38,186 bases of DNA from an uncultured Prevotella sp. Its GTDB lineage: Bacteria; Bacteroidota; Bacteroidia; Bacteroidales; Bacteroidaceae. Every line of letters begins with the position of its first letter. Within the stretch, counting starts at the first letter, position 1. Where the stretch lies: assembly GCA_900550365.1 (NCBI GenBank), contig URRR01000024.1, positions 1-38,186 on the forward strand. The letters are read 5' to 3'. The translations under genes were made by a program, and so were the position numbers. The notes under the pieces are model-generated. The model made no database searches. It saw nothing but the letters and a program-made list of their open reading frames with translations, and was not told where the DNA came from. Shown here one piece after another: positions 16,578-24,382 of this stretch.

Positions 16578-18818
16578 ATGCATATGAAGACCAAAAAGTA
16601 TTTCATGATTTCAGCCCTTGCGCTCTTGGCTTGCAGTTGCCATGACGAGGACTTGACAAGTGTAGTACATCCTACCCCAGGTAAGGAGGTACAATTTGGT
16701 GTCGCGCTCGAACAGAACGCCGACACACGCACCATTTACGGTGAGGAAAACGACAATGCATTCCCTATTTATTGGGTACAAGGCGACGAGGTGATTATCA
16801 GCTCACCGGATTGTCTCAGTGGCAGAAGTTCGGCAACTTATAAGGTAACCGTAGATGGTCCGAATCAAAACTACGCAACCAGTCTTGACAAGACAGGTGA
16901 GACAGGATTGCAATGGAGTGATGCCGCAACGGGTGACTTCTATTCTGTATATCCGGCACCGTACACCATTGACAACGTACAATATGGAGTCCAAGTCGGA
17001 GCAGACAACTATACCTATACACTTACCATGCCCGCCCAGCAGGACAACAACATTGTCACAGAAAACGGGGTGAAAACAGTACAACCGGACATGAGGGCTT
17101 GCTACATGTATGCCGCGACAAAAGGTGTAAACAACGGCGATATAGTTAATTTGAAGTACAAGCCGCTCTCCACGGCTTTGCGCTTTACGTTGCAAGGACC
17201 ACAGACTGGAGACCCGGTAACAATCAACTATGTACGTATTTACGCTCCAAATACAGCCATCAATGGAACTTTCACAGCTAACCTTTCGAGCGCCACAGAA
17301 AACGATCTGCCGCAGTTGGCAGTCGTAAGAGGGCGCAATTACGTGACAATGAATGCGGCTGACGCTTCTACCGGAGCATTCCTGACTTTGGCTCCGGGAG
17401 AAAGCATCGAACTGAACGCTTTCCTTTTGATTACAGAAGAAACCCCCATTACAGAAGATTGGTACATAGAAGTGGGAACTAGTAGTGCAGTTTATACGAA
17501 GCATTTGAGTGGAGAAGGCAACACTACCCTCATACCGGGAAAAGTACATCGTCTGAAGTCTCCTCTGCCGCAATTGAGTAGTAATGAAGACTGGGACGCT
17601 TCCAACTGGATGGCAAACATTCAGCGCAACGTATATCTTTCGGAAATCTCCATCCCCGGTTCTTGGAACTCATTGAACAGCGAATTCCAACCGGATGAGG
17701 GTACAACAAGCATAGACCGTCAATATGGTTATGGTGTCCGCGCATTCCATCTTGATACGAGATGGAGGAGTGAATGGGAAAGTACAGGTTTTTTTAGTGG
17801 TCATTATGTAGCTACCGACTTGGGTATTGCCGATGGTGGAACTTCGCGTAATATGAACGAAGGTGGTAGGTGTATGACAGAGAATGCTCCTTCGTTTGTA
17901 GACTGCCTGCAACAGATTGTCAGCCATGTCAAAGACGACGAGTATATGGTAGTGGTATGTACCTTTGCTCAAGACAGTTACAACTATATCGATGAAAACG
18001 GTGACGACTGGAGGAACGCCATCAGCAACGCATGTGCCACATGCGAAGGCAATGATAAAATAATTATGGGCAACCAGATTACACCAGAAACCGTGGTTGG
18101 CGATGTGCTGGGCAAAGTCATCGTAATGATCAACACATACACTGAAGGCGAAGTGGCAAACAGCAAGTGCCTGTTCTTCAATATGGGTATGACTTTGGAT
18201 CAAAACACTTACCAAAGCAGTGAATATTATCGAGTTCCATTGACATACAATAACACCACAAATACAGGCATCACCCTTTATGGTACCCACGCTCAAGCTA
18301 CTGCTGAAAATAACGGAGAATATGACAACAATCGTGGTTATATGCCGTCGCTAAGTGAACGTGAAGAAAAAGCCGGGAATATTCTAAGCTGGTCGCAGAA
18401 CAATTACAACCCTACCGGGCAGGGCGATCATAACGCTTGGCTCTATATCGGATTGGGCGGTTATGTATGGGATAGTGGTTCAATCTGGGGTATTGGTTCA
18501 AGTGAAGACCACGCTGCAGTTACTAACGAGCTTAACCCATGGATGCAGGGCAAAATCGATGAAATGGAAACTAATCGATCTTACTATCCAGTCGGCATCG
18601 TGTTTATAAACGATGTACACACGTATAGTGGTTTGGTTAATGACATTCTCCAGATGAACAGTAAGTACCGTAAGGCTTACGACCATGACCGCTCGCCGGT
18701 TGACGGATCTTATATAAATGGTGGTTCCGCCCAGTCTGTACAATCCGCCGCTCCGGGCTACAGCTCAGGCATGAAAGACAACAATACTAACGCAATAGGC
18801 TGGACAAGGAGCAGATAA
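16578..18818 (+). CDS. Surface lipoprotein: fimbrillin-like N-terminus fused to PI-PLC-like domain
   Basis: 746-residue predicted lipoprotein. The signal peptide ends in LLAC (Cys19), counting from the ATG at 16578; a second ATG at 16584 gives an equally good signal. Residues about 35-330 resemble fimbrillin/Mfa-like modules of Bacteroidales (ADTRTIY, YWVQGDEVIISSP, FYSVYPAP, LSTALRFTL, LAPGESIELNAFLL). From about 350 the sequence follows the PI-PLC X-domain order: LSEISIPGSWNS, YGVRAFHLDTR, SGHYV, then SFVDCLQQIVSHVKDDEYMVVV and LGKVIVMIN. The first catalytic His (normally PGTHDS) is Trp363, while Asp393, Arg395 and His409 fit the other positions. It may therefore bind rather than cleave inositol-type or other phosphodiesters. 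A hairpin terminator follows at 18824. Confidence 0.78.
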   Translation: MHMKTKKYFMISALALLACSCHDEDLTSVVHPTPGKEVQFGVALEQNADTRTIYGEENDNAFPIYWVQGDEVIISSPDCLSGRSSATYKVTVDGPNQNYATSLDKTGETGLQWSDAATGDFYSVYPAPYTIDNVQYGVQVGADNYTYTLTMPAQQDNNIVTENGVKTVQPDMRACYMYAATKGVNNGDIVNLKYKPLSTALRFTLQGPQTGDPVTINYVRIYAPNTAINGTFTANLSSATENDLPQLAVVRGRNYVTMNAADASTGAFLTLAPGESIELNAFLLITEETPITEDWYIEVGTSSAVYTKHLSGEGNTTLIPGKVHRLKSPLPQLSSNEDWDASNWMANIQRNVYLSEISIPGSWNSLNSEFQPDEGTTSIDRQYGYGVRAFHLDTRWRSEWESTGFFSGHYVATDLGIADGGTSRNMNEGGRCMTENAPSFVDCLQQIVSHVKDDEYMVVVCTFAQDSYNYIDENGDDWRNAISNACATCEGNDKIIMGNQITPETVVGDVLGKVIVMINTYTEGEVANSKCLFFNMGMTLDQNTYQSSEYYRVPLTYNNTTNTGITLYGTHAQATAENNGEYDNNRGYMPSLSEREEKAGNILSWSQNNYNPTGQGDHNAWLYIGLGGYVWDSGSIWGIGSSEDHAAVTNELNPWMQGKIDEMETNRSYYPVGIVFINDVHTYSGLVNDILQMNSKYRKAYDHDRSPVDGSYINGGSAQSVQSAAPGYSSGMKDNNTNAIGWTRSR

Positions 18819-18823
18819 TAATC

Positions 18824-18880
18824 ATATTCCACAGGGACAGGTGCGCTTGTGCGCCTGTCCCTACGGTGGAATATCCTTTT
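18824..18880 (+). terminator. Long hairpin between the two lipoprotein genes
   Basis: ATATTCCAC (18824-18832) pairs with GTGGAATAT (18866-18874). Inside it, AGGGACAGG-like sequence ending at 18841 pairs with CCTGTCCCT (18854-18862), giving a long stem with a GC-rich core and a short loop. A run of four T follows at 18877-18880. It lies 6 bases after the first lipoprotein stop. The structure suits a rho-independent terminator or an attenuator that lowers expression of the second lipoprotein. Confidence 0.7.
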
Positions 18881-18914
18881 AAAATTCTGACATACATAAA
18901 AAATCTACTTCTAT

Positions 18915-20837
18915 ATGCGTAAATATTTTTGTATGGCTGCCGTTGTGGCGGCAGCTCAGATACTGTACTCATGCTCAACGGACGAATCGGTCTATTACGG
19001 CAGTTCAGACCATTGCCAGATCATAGCCCACATTGACCGTCCTGCTGACACGCGCACCGCCGTAGGCAGTGCCGTGGACGGAACTAATGCCGTGGGCATT
19101 GTATGGACCGACGGCGACGAGATCGGCGTGTTTGATGCTTCAGGCACTTCGCAAAAGCGCTACGCCAAGGTCGGTCATGGCTCTGCTGCCACTGCCGGTT
19201 TCGCGGCTTCAGGCACTGCCGCTTTCGACCAGCCTGTCTATGCCTATTACCCATACGACGACGCAAATGCCTCAAACAATGTCCGTTCGCTTACCGGCAC
19301 ATTGCCGGTCCTGCAGAATATGGACGGCGGCACGCTGCATGGCGACTATAAGTTCGGCAGGGCAACGGCACAGACATCCGACAGCAGCTACGAGTTCGTT
19401 TTCAAACACCTGTTCTCACTGGCACGCATCACAATCGACGCTTCAGGCACACCGCTGCAAGGCGAAACCCTGAAGAGCCTCACTGTGAATGTCAGCCGTG
19501 GAGAGGCTGCCGTTCCGATTGCCGGCAACTTCACGTTCAGTGCCGAAGACGGCAGTTGGGCGCAGAGCGATGCGGGCGAGAGTACCATCACCTTGGAATG
19601 GAATACGGCATCTGCCATTCTCGACCAACCGCTGACGGTGTATATGAGCCTGTTCCCGCTGGTCAAAGCGGGCGACCTCTTTACCATCAAGGTCTCTACC
19701 GAGAATTACACTGCCGAGTTCACAGCCAACAGCCTGACTGATTTCGCGCCCGAACAGATCTACAACTTCCCCATGACGCTCGACAATTACGAGACGACCA
19801 AGGTGTATGACAATAACGGGGCGACTGTGCAGGGCAAGTTTACCTGTGCCGCACTGAATGTGGACGGACTGCCGGCTGTAATCAACAGCGATGGACCGGG
19901 CGCAGACGGCACGGCAACCCTTGGCAGAATCATGAACGGCCTCGGCTACGACTTCATTGCCGTGAGCGAGGATTTCACTTATCATGATAATCTGGCAAAT
20001 GCCATGACCGGCTATAACGCCGGCACTTACCGTGGCGGAGTGTCGCTTACCGGGAATAATAACACTGACGGTCTCGGTTTCTTCTGGAAGAAAGACGCAG
20101 TAAACGTCACTGGCGAAACCATGGTGAAGTTTGATGACGCATACGGAGGACCACTGACAGGAGGTGCCAACACGATGATTGCAAAAGGCTTCCGCCATTA
20201 TGTGGTGACGGTGGCAGACGGCGTGACGGTGGATGTCTACATCACCCACATGAACACTTATGACGGCGATGGCAACACAGAGGACAACCCATGGGTAGCC
20301 GCCCAGTTGTCACAGTTGCGCCAGATGCGTGACTATGTGGTGGAACAGGCACAGACAAACAAACGGCCTGCAATCATCATGGGCGACACCAACATGCGCT
20401 ATACCCGCCACCAGATTGTAAGCAATCTGATTGACCACGTCACAAGCGGAGGCTTGCAGATTGCCGACCCGTGGGTGGAGTTGCGCCGCGGCGGCATATA
20501 TCCCGAATGGAATACAGGCTCGCTGATGATCCGTTCAAAATACGCGGGAGATGCCGGCGACATACTGTGTGCCGACGACCAACGGGGCGAAGTGGTGGAC
20601 AAGATGTGGTACATCAACGTGCCGGGTGCCGCCATACAGCTGAAAGCCATCAGCAGCATGAACAATGTGGATGACTTCGCTAAGAGTACCGAACAGGTGT
20701 CGTTCAGCGGGGCAACCGTGGAAGATGCAGCAGGCAACATCCTTACCAACCAGAATGTCAGCTATACGAAAGTGAACGGATATGCCGACCACTTCCCCGT
20801 CGTAGTAAGTTTTGAATATACCTTAAATAATAATTAA
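18915..20837 (+). CDS. Surface lipoprotein: fimbrillin-like N-terminus fused to EEP phosphodiesterase domain
   Basis: 640-residue lipoprotein with signal peptide ending in LYSC (Cys20). Residues about 35-300 form a fimbrillin-like region built like that of the preceding gene (ADTRTAVG, GIVWTDGDEIGVF, YAYYPYDD, FSLARITI). From about 305 it is an endonuclease/exonuclease/phosphatase fold domain with the expected residues: Asn315 (LNVDG), Glu352 (VSEDF), His445 (ITHMN), Asp491 and Asn493 (MGDTN), Asp562 (VDKMWYI) and Asp625-His626 (ADHFPV). These suggest an intact metal-dependent phosphodiesterase; sphingomyelinase-like or nuclease activity cannot be separated by eye. It is the partner of the PI-PLC-like lipoprotein upstream and lies 21 bases before the OmpA gene. 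Confidence 0.85.
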   Translation: MRKYFCMAAVVAAAQILYSCSTDESVYYGSSDHCQIIAHIDRPADTRTAVGSAVDGTNAVGIVWTDGDEIGVFDASGTSQKRYAKVGHGSAATAGFAASGTAAFDQPVYAYYPYDDANASNNVRSLTGTLPVLQNMDGGTLHGDYKFGRATAQTSDSSYEFVFKHLFSLARITIDASGTPLQGETLKSLTVNVSRGEAAVPIAGNFTFSAEDGSWAQSDAGESTITLEWNTASAILDQPLTVYMSLFPLVKAGDLFTIKVSTENYTAEFTANSLTDFAPEQIYNFPMTLDNYETTKVYDNNGATVQGKFTCAALNVDGLPAVINSDGPGADGTATLGRIMNGLGYDFIAVSEDFTYHDNLANAMTGYNAGTYRGGVSLTGNNNTDGLGFFWKKDAVNVTGETMVKFDDAYGGPLTGGANTMIAKGFRHYVVTVADGVTVDVYITHMNTYDGDGNTEDNPWVAAQLSQLRQMRDYVVEQAQTNKRPAIIMGDTNMRYTRHQIVSNLIDHVTSGGLQIADPWVELRRGGIYPEWNTGSLMIRSKYAGDAGDILCADDQRGEVVDKMWYINVPGAAIQLKAISSMNNVDDFAKSTEQVSFSGATVEDAAGNILTNQNVSYTKVNGYADHFPVVVSFEYTLNNN

Positions 20838-20858
20838 CCCATAATAAATATATAAGAC

Positions 20859-22073
20859 ATGAAGAGAAAAACAGTCGTGGCAGCCTTGATTCTTATGGCT
20901 GCCAGTCCGGTCTTAGCTCAGACCGGACAGAGCGCTGACGCCACGGAGACCGTGGAATACAGCGCGGACAAGTACAAAGTGGAGACCAACCGCTTCTGGA
21001 GCAACTGGTTCATCTCTGTAGGCGCCGGTGCACAGGTGTATTTCGGTGACCACGACAAGCAGGCAGAGTTCGGCAAACGCATCTCTCCGGCATTAGACAT
21101 TGCCGTGGGTAAGTGGTTTACGCCCGGCATAGGAGTAAGGCTCATGTACAGCGGTCTGTCGGCAAAAGGAGCGACAGGCAGGTATGAGTCCGGCGGTCTG
21201 GTACATGCCACAGGTGAGGTCGTTCCCGGATGGAAAGACGCTGCCGGCGGTGAACTTCAATATTCCAAGTTCAACTACTTCAACTTCCATGCGGACGTAC
21301 TGTTCAACCTGTCGAACCTGTTTTGCGGCTACAATGAAAAACGCATTTATAACTGTAACATTTATGGAGGCGTCGGCGTAATGCATGTTTCCGAGTCGCC
21401 GTCTGCCACAGATGTTTCCGGGCATTTTGGTTTGCTGAACACTTTCCGTCTCTGCTCTGCCCTGGACTTGAATCTCGATCTGCGTGGAACAATAATGAAT
21501 GATGATTTTGACGGTGAAATCGGTGGACGTGGCGAAGGCATGTTTGCCGCCACCATCGGTCTGACTTACAAATTCAAGCCACGCGGCTGGGACCGCAGCA
21601 AGACCATCACCCGCACGGTGTATAACAATGAAGAAATCAACGCCATGCGTGAGCGCATCAACCGCATGAGCGAAGAGAATGCCCGTCTGGAACAGGCTCT
21701 TGCAGAAGGGAAGCAGGACGAAGCCATGAGCATCGTGAAGCAGATAGCTTCTACCAACTTTATAACCTTCCAGATAGATAAGAGCGAACTTTCTAACGAG
21801 GCCCGCGTAAATCTCGGAATGCTGGCTGAAGTAATCAAGCAGGGCGAGCCTTCAACCGTTTACACCATAACCGGTTATGCCGATGAAGGTACAGGTTCAA
21901 AGAAAGGCAACGAGAAGTTAAGTAAGGCACGTGCAGAAGCCGTGTACAACTGCCTTGTCAACGAGTTCGGCGTAGACAAGTCGCAACTCAAGGTTGAATA
22001 TAAGGGAGGCGTAGAAAACATGTTCTATGACGATCCACGTTTGAGCCGCGCCGTAATCACACGCAGCAACTAA
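20859..22073 (+). CDS. OmpA family outer-membrane protein
   Basis: 404-residue protein with a Sec signal peptide (KRKTVVAALILMAASPVLAQ), an N-terminal beta-barrel-like region (NWFISVGAGAQVYFGD, VGKWFTPGIGVRLMYSG, HADVLFNLSN, VGLTYKF-type strands) and a short coiled coil (NAMRERINRMSEENARLEQ). The C-terminal OmpA/MotB domain reads FITFQIDKSELSNEAR, ITGYADEGTGSKKGNEKLSKARAE and contacts peptidoglycan. The second OmpA-like gene of the window (minus strand, 30203-31660) shares the NWFISV...VGKWFTP pattern. As the last gene before two terminators it ends the surface operon, probably anchoring the envelope near the lipoproteins. Confidence 0.9.
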   Translation: MKRKTVVAALILMAASPVLAQTGQSADATETVEYSADKYKVETNRFWSNWFISVGAGAQVYFGDHDKQAEFGKRISPALDIAVGKWFTPGIGVRLMYSGLSAKGATGRYESGGLVHATGEVVPGWKDAAGGELQYSKFNYFNFHADVLFNLSNLFCGYNEKRIYNCNIYGGVGVMHVSESPSATDVSGHFGLLNTFRLCSALDLNLDLRGTIMNDDFDGEIGGRGEGMFAATIGLTYKFKPRGWDRSKTITRTVYNNEEINAMRERINRMSEENARLEQALAEGKQDEAMSIVKQIASTNFITFQIDKSELSNEARVNLGMLAEVIKQGEPSTVYTITGYADEGTGSKKGNEKLSKARAEAVYNCLVNEFGVDKSQLKVEYKGGVENMFYDDPRLSRAVITRSN

Positions 22074-22116
22074 ACTTATAACTAATGCCTCTTTAAGCAT
22101 TAAATTAACTTCTTTC

Positions 22117-22165
22117 CCGGTGTGCATGATAATGTCGTGATGATATAACGCACACCGGTTTTTAA
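22117..22165 (+). terminator. Rho-independent terminator after the OmpA gene
   Basis: CCGGTGTGC at 22117-22125 pairs perfectly with GCACACCGG at 22150-22158, and a run of five T follows directly. It lies 43 bases after the OmpA stop codon and closes the long polysaccharide/surface transcription unit. Confidence 0.85.
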
Positions 22166-22186
22166 TATTATTCACTTTGTCTATGT

Positions 22187-22229
22187 CCCTCTTCCGCCCT
22201 AAGCGTAGACACGGAAGAGGGCATTTTTT
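22187..22229 (+). terminator. Second rho-independent terminator
   Basis: CCCTCTTCCG at 22187-22196 pairs perfectly with CGGAAGAGGG at 22212-22221 around a 15-base loop, followed by a run of six T at 22224-22229. Two strong terminators in a row isolate the surface operon from the recombinase remnant. The rest of 22230-22421 shows no gene; the only structure is the palindrome CGTTTAAACG at 22397-22406, 15 bases before the recombinase reading frame. Confidence 0.85.
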
Positions 22230-22421
22230 GATTTTAAAATACTAACATAACGTGTTACTCATACTGCTTTTGTAGTTGACAAGTTACAAGATACGGGTAG
22301 ACAAGGGGGCGCCGAAGGCTGTAAACTTAATAATAACCGCCATGTACACGATAGACCGATTTGGCTTTAAATCTCAAAGGAAAAGTCTTCACTGAACGTT
22401 TAAACGGTGAGATAGTTTGTT

Positions 22422-23315
22422 TTGACAGATAACAGAAGAAAAACTGTAATAAAAGTGGACAACAACACAAAGAAAAATATACAGACGGCAGCCGTTTCAG
22501 TTACTGCACGGAGGAGAAAAGGCTGCGGTTGCGGGTTCATGGCTTACGCCAACTCCCGCGTTGAGTGGCTGCGTGACGAGGGACGTTATGACGCAGCCTA
22601 CAAACTGGAAACGTATCTCAGGAAGTTCACCACATATCTGGACAGGAAAGAGGTTTCGTTCAAGGATTTTGACGCCCTGCTGATGCACAACTACCACACA
22701 TGGCTGAACAGCCAGAATTTGGGGCGCAATACCATTTCTCTATATATTAGGAGCTTAAAGCGTGTGTACCGCTTTGCCGTTAACGACGGACTTACCGCCG
22801 ATAACAATCCTTTTGAGGGAATGGACGTGAGCTACCACGTAAAGAAAGACAGGAACTGCCTGACACTCGACGAAGTGAAACGCCTGCGCGGCCTGGACCT
22901 GAGCGGTGAGCCGCAGCAGATAGTCTTCGCCCGCGACATATTCTTGTTCACAATCTATACCAAGGGCATGAGGAGCGACGACATTTTCCGGCTGACAAAA
23001 AACAATATCCGGAACGGACAGCTCACCTACCGCCAGCATATCACCGGCAAGGAAATCATCATTCCGTGGGAGCCGTTGATGCAAGAGATAGCTGACCGCT
23101 ACAGGCAGAAGGGCACAACACTCATCTTCCCTGTCATCACGGCAAAATCCCCACGCGAGCAATGGAAACAGTATGACGGTCTTCTGCACCGCATCAATTA
23201 CAGTCTGAAGAAATTAGGCGTAATGATAGGCCTCAGCTATCCGCTGAACCTTACTGTAGCCCGCCATTCGTGGGAGAGCATGACAAAGAGCGTAAGCATA
23301 AGCGACATCCTGTAA
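22422..23315 (+). pseudogene. Tyrosine recombinase lacking the catalytic tyrosine (truncated integrase)
   Basis: 297 codons resembling Bacteroidales phage-type integrases. The SAM-like core-binding domain starts near residue 40 (FMAYANSRVEWL), and RNTISLYIRSLKRVYRFAV, LDEVKRLRGLDL, TKGMRSDDIF (Arg184) and ITGKEIIIPW (Lys210) follow. The reading frame stops straight after VARHSWESMTKSVSISDIL (Arg281-His282), so the usual 'GH.s...T..Y' end with the nucleophilic Tyr is missing, and I find no continuation in the other frames. The open frame has only a TTG start at 22422; the first ATG is at 22539, inside the core domain, so the 5' end is uncertain too. It is most likely a recombination scar. It sits between the terminators and a pyruvyl transferase remnant. 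Confidence 0.75.
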
Positions 23316-23512
23316 GTTGACGAGGAAACGAGTTGACGGGGTGTCATTTAGAATAGAAACAGCGATGGCAGCTTTCACGGCTCAAGCCGTTTTGCAACGT
23401 TTACCAGCAACAGCCGCGTTAGCTGTCATCTTTTTAAGTTCAACCAATTCATAACAAAGCAAGCTGTGTGTCAATAGTTCTCGTAACAGAACTAACGACG
23501 CAATGAAATGTC
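23316..23512 (+). other. Gene-free spacer between two gene remnants
   Basis: No gene, promoter box or terminator is evident. AGTTGAC occurs at 23316-23322 and again at 23331-23337, and the same heptamer occurs once before the recombinase near 22275, which could be chance. A continuous reading frame without a convincing start (AMAAFTAQAVLQRLPATAAL) crosses part of it. I cannot assign a role. Confidence 0.4.
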
Positions 23513-23921
23513 ATGTTTCGTATTACCATTTGTTCAAACACTCAATATGTCTATGTAACTATTCCGGAATGGCTTGGATATATTCAAAAATGCTGAATTT
23601 GTCGCAACAACATCGTTCCACGGTGTAGTGTTTTGTTTGATATTGCATACAAACTTTATTTATTTCCCTTTAAAAGGAAAACATTCAAAGGGAAACAGCC
23701 GTGTTGTCTCGTTACTGGACACATTGGGTTTACATGATAAAATATTTACAGACAATATAACGGTTGAACGATGTATTGAACATTCAATAAACTGGAATGA
23801 AACAGACTATAAACTAAATATATTAAAACGAAAATCAAAAGATTTTCTTGACATGAATCTAAATCAACCAAAAGAAAAATATACGGATGCTCCGGATTTG
23901 GACAAATTGCATAAACGATGA
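23513..23921 (+). pseudogene. C-terminal remnant of polysaccharide pyruvyl transferase, frameshifted
   Basis: Two frames together spell the end of a pyruvyl transferase, which adds pyruvate ketals to polysaccharides. One frame, from an ATG at 23513, reads QYVYVTIPEWLGYIQK and stops at 23594. The other frame continues NAEFVATTSFHGVVFC and FPLKGKHSKGNSRVVSLLDTLG, matching the family's 'a..v.TdSFHg..F' and 'NSR...LL..L.L' motifs. They meet in a run of five A at 23586-23590, so a one-base slip explains the break. The N-terminal 250 or so residues are missing. The last codons overlap the following peptidase start (ATGA), suggesting the two were once a translationally coupled pair. Confidence 0.72.
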
Positions 23922-24373
23922 AAGACAACGGACTGTTGATTGACAACGGACTGTTTTTTGCAGAAGTGAAGCGCATGCTGGCTAAGGGCTGCAGTGTCAC
24001 CATACGGGCAAAGGGCAGAAGCATGTATCCATTCATAAGAGACGGACGCGACCTTATAGTGCTGCTCGGCAACACGGAGGTGAATGAAGGAGACATTGTG
24101 CTGGCAGAACTGCCGGACAAGAGTTACGTGCTGCACCGCATTTACCAGATGCAAGGGGATGAAATATTACTGATGGGAGACGGCAATCTGCATTCTATGG
24201 AACGATGCCGCAAAGACGCTGTATTGGGAAAAGCAATCAGAATCATACGTGGCAGCCGCCAAGTGGACTGTGCGTCTGCCTGTGAACGCCGCAAAGCCGT
24301 CGTATGGCGGCGGTTGTTGCCTGTAAGACGCTACCTGCTGTTTGCGCTGCGTCTTGTCAAAAGCCAAAAATAA
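23918..24373 (+). CDS. S24/S26 family peptidase-like protein
   Basis: 151-residue protein of the signal-peptidase/LexA-like clan. VTIRAKGRSMYPFIRDGRDLIVL places the nucleophile at Ser35 in GxSMxP, and DKSYVLHRIYQM plus ILLMGDGN (87-90) are the later boxes. The lysine of the Ser-Lys dyad, normally 'KRi', is His73 in VLHRI, as is common in S24/S26-like proteins of PqqD-linked clusters; whether it is catalytic is open. The C-terminal tail is basic and hydrophobic (WRRLLPVRRYLLFALRL), suggesting membrane association. The ABC exporter follows after 9 bases, so peptide processing and export is the natural pairing. Confidence 0.8.
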   Translation: MKDNGLLIDNGLFFAEVKRMLAKGCSVTIRAKGRSMYPFIRDGRDLIVLLGNTEVNEGDIVLAELPDKSYVLHRIYQMQGDEILLMGDGNLHSMERCRKDAVLGKAIRIIRGSRQVDCASACERRKAVVWRRLLPVRRYLLFALRLVKSQK

Positions 24374-24382
24374 AATAAGCCG

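Noticed and set aside
16803..17573. Long minus-strand open frame (256 codons) opposite the fimbrillin/PI-PLC gene
   Set aside because: It has no recognisable motif and lies fully opposite a lipoprotein with clear domains.
19443..20249. Long minus-strand open frame (268 codons) opposite the EEP lipoprotein
   Set aside because: The plus-strand protein has a full set of catalytic residues here; the opposite frame reads as an antisense shadow.
22230..22421. Invertible promoter beside the recombinase, as in Bacteroides capsule loci
   Set aside because: No pair of inverted repeats flanking a promoter was found, only the short palindrome CGTTTAAACG.
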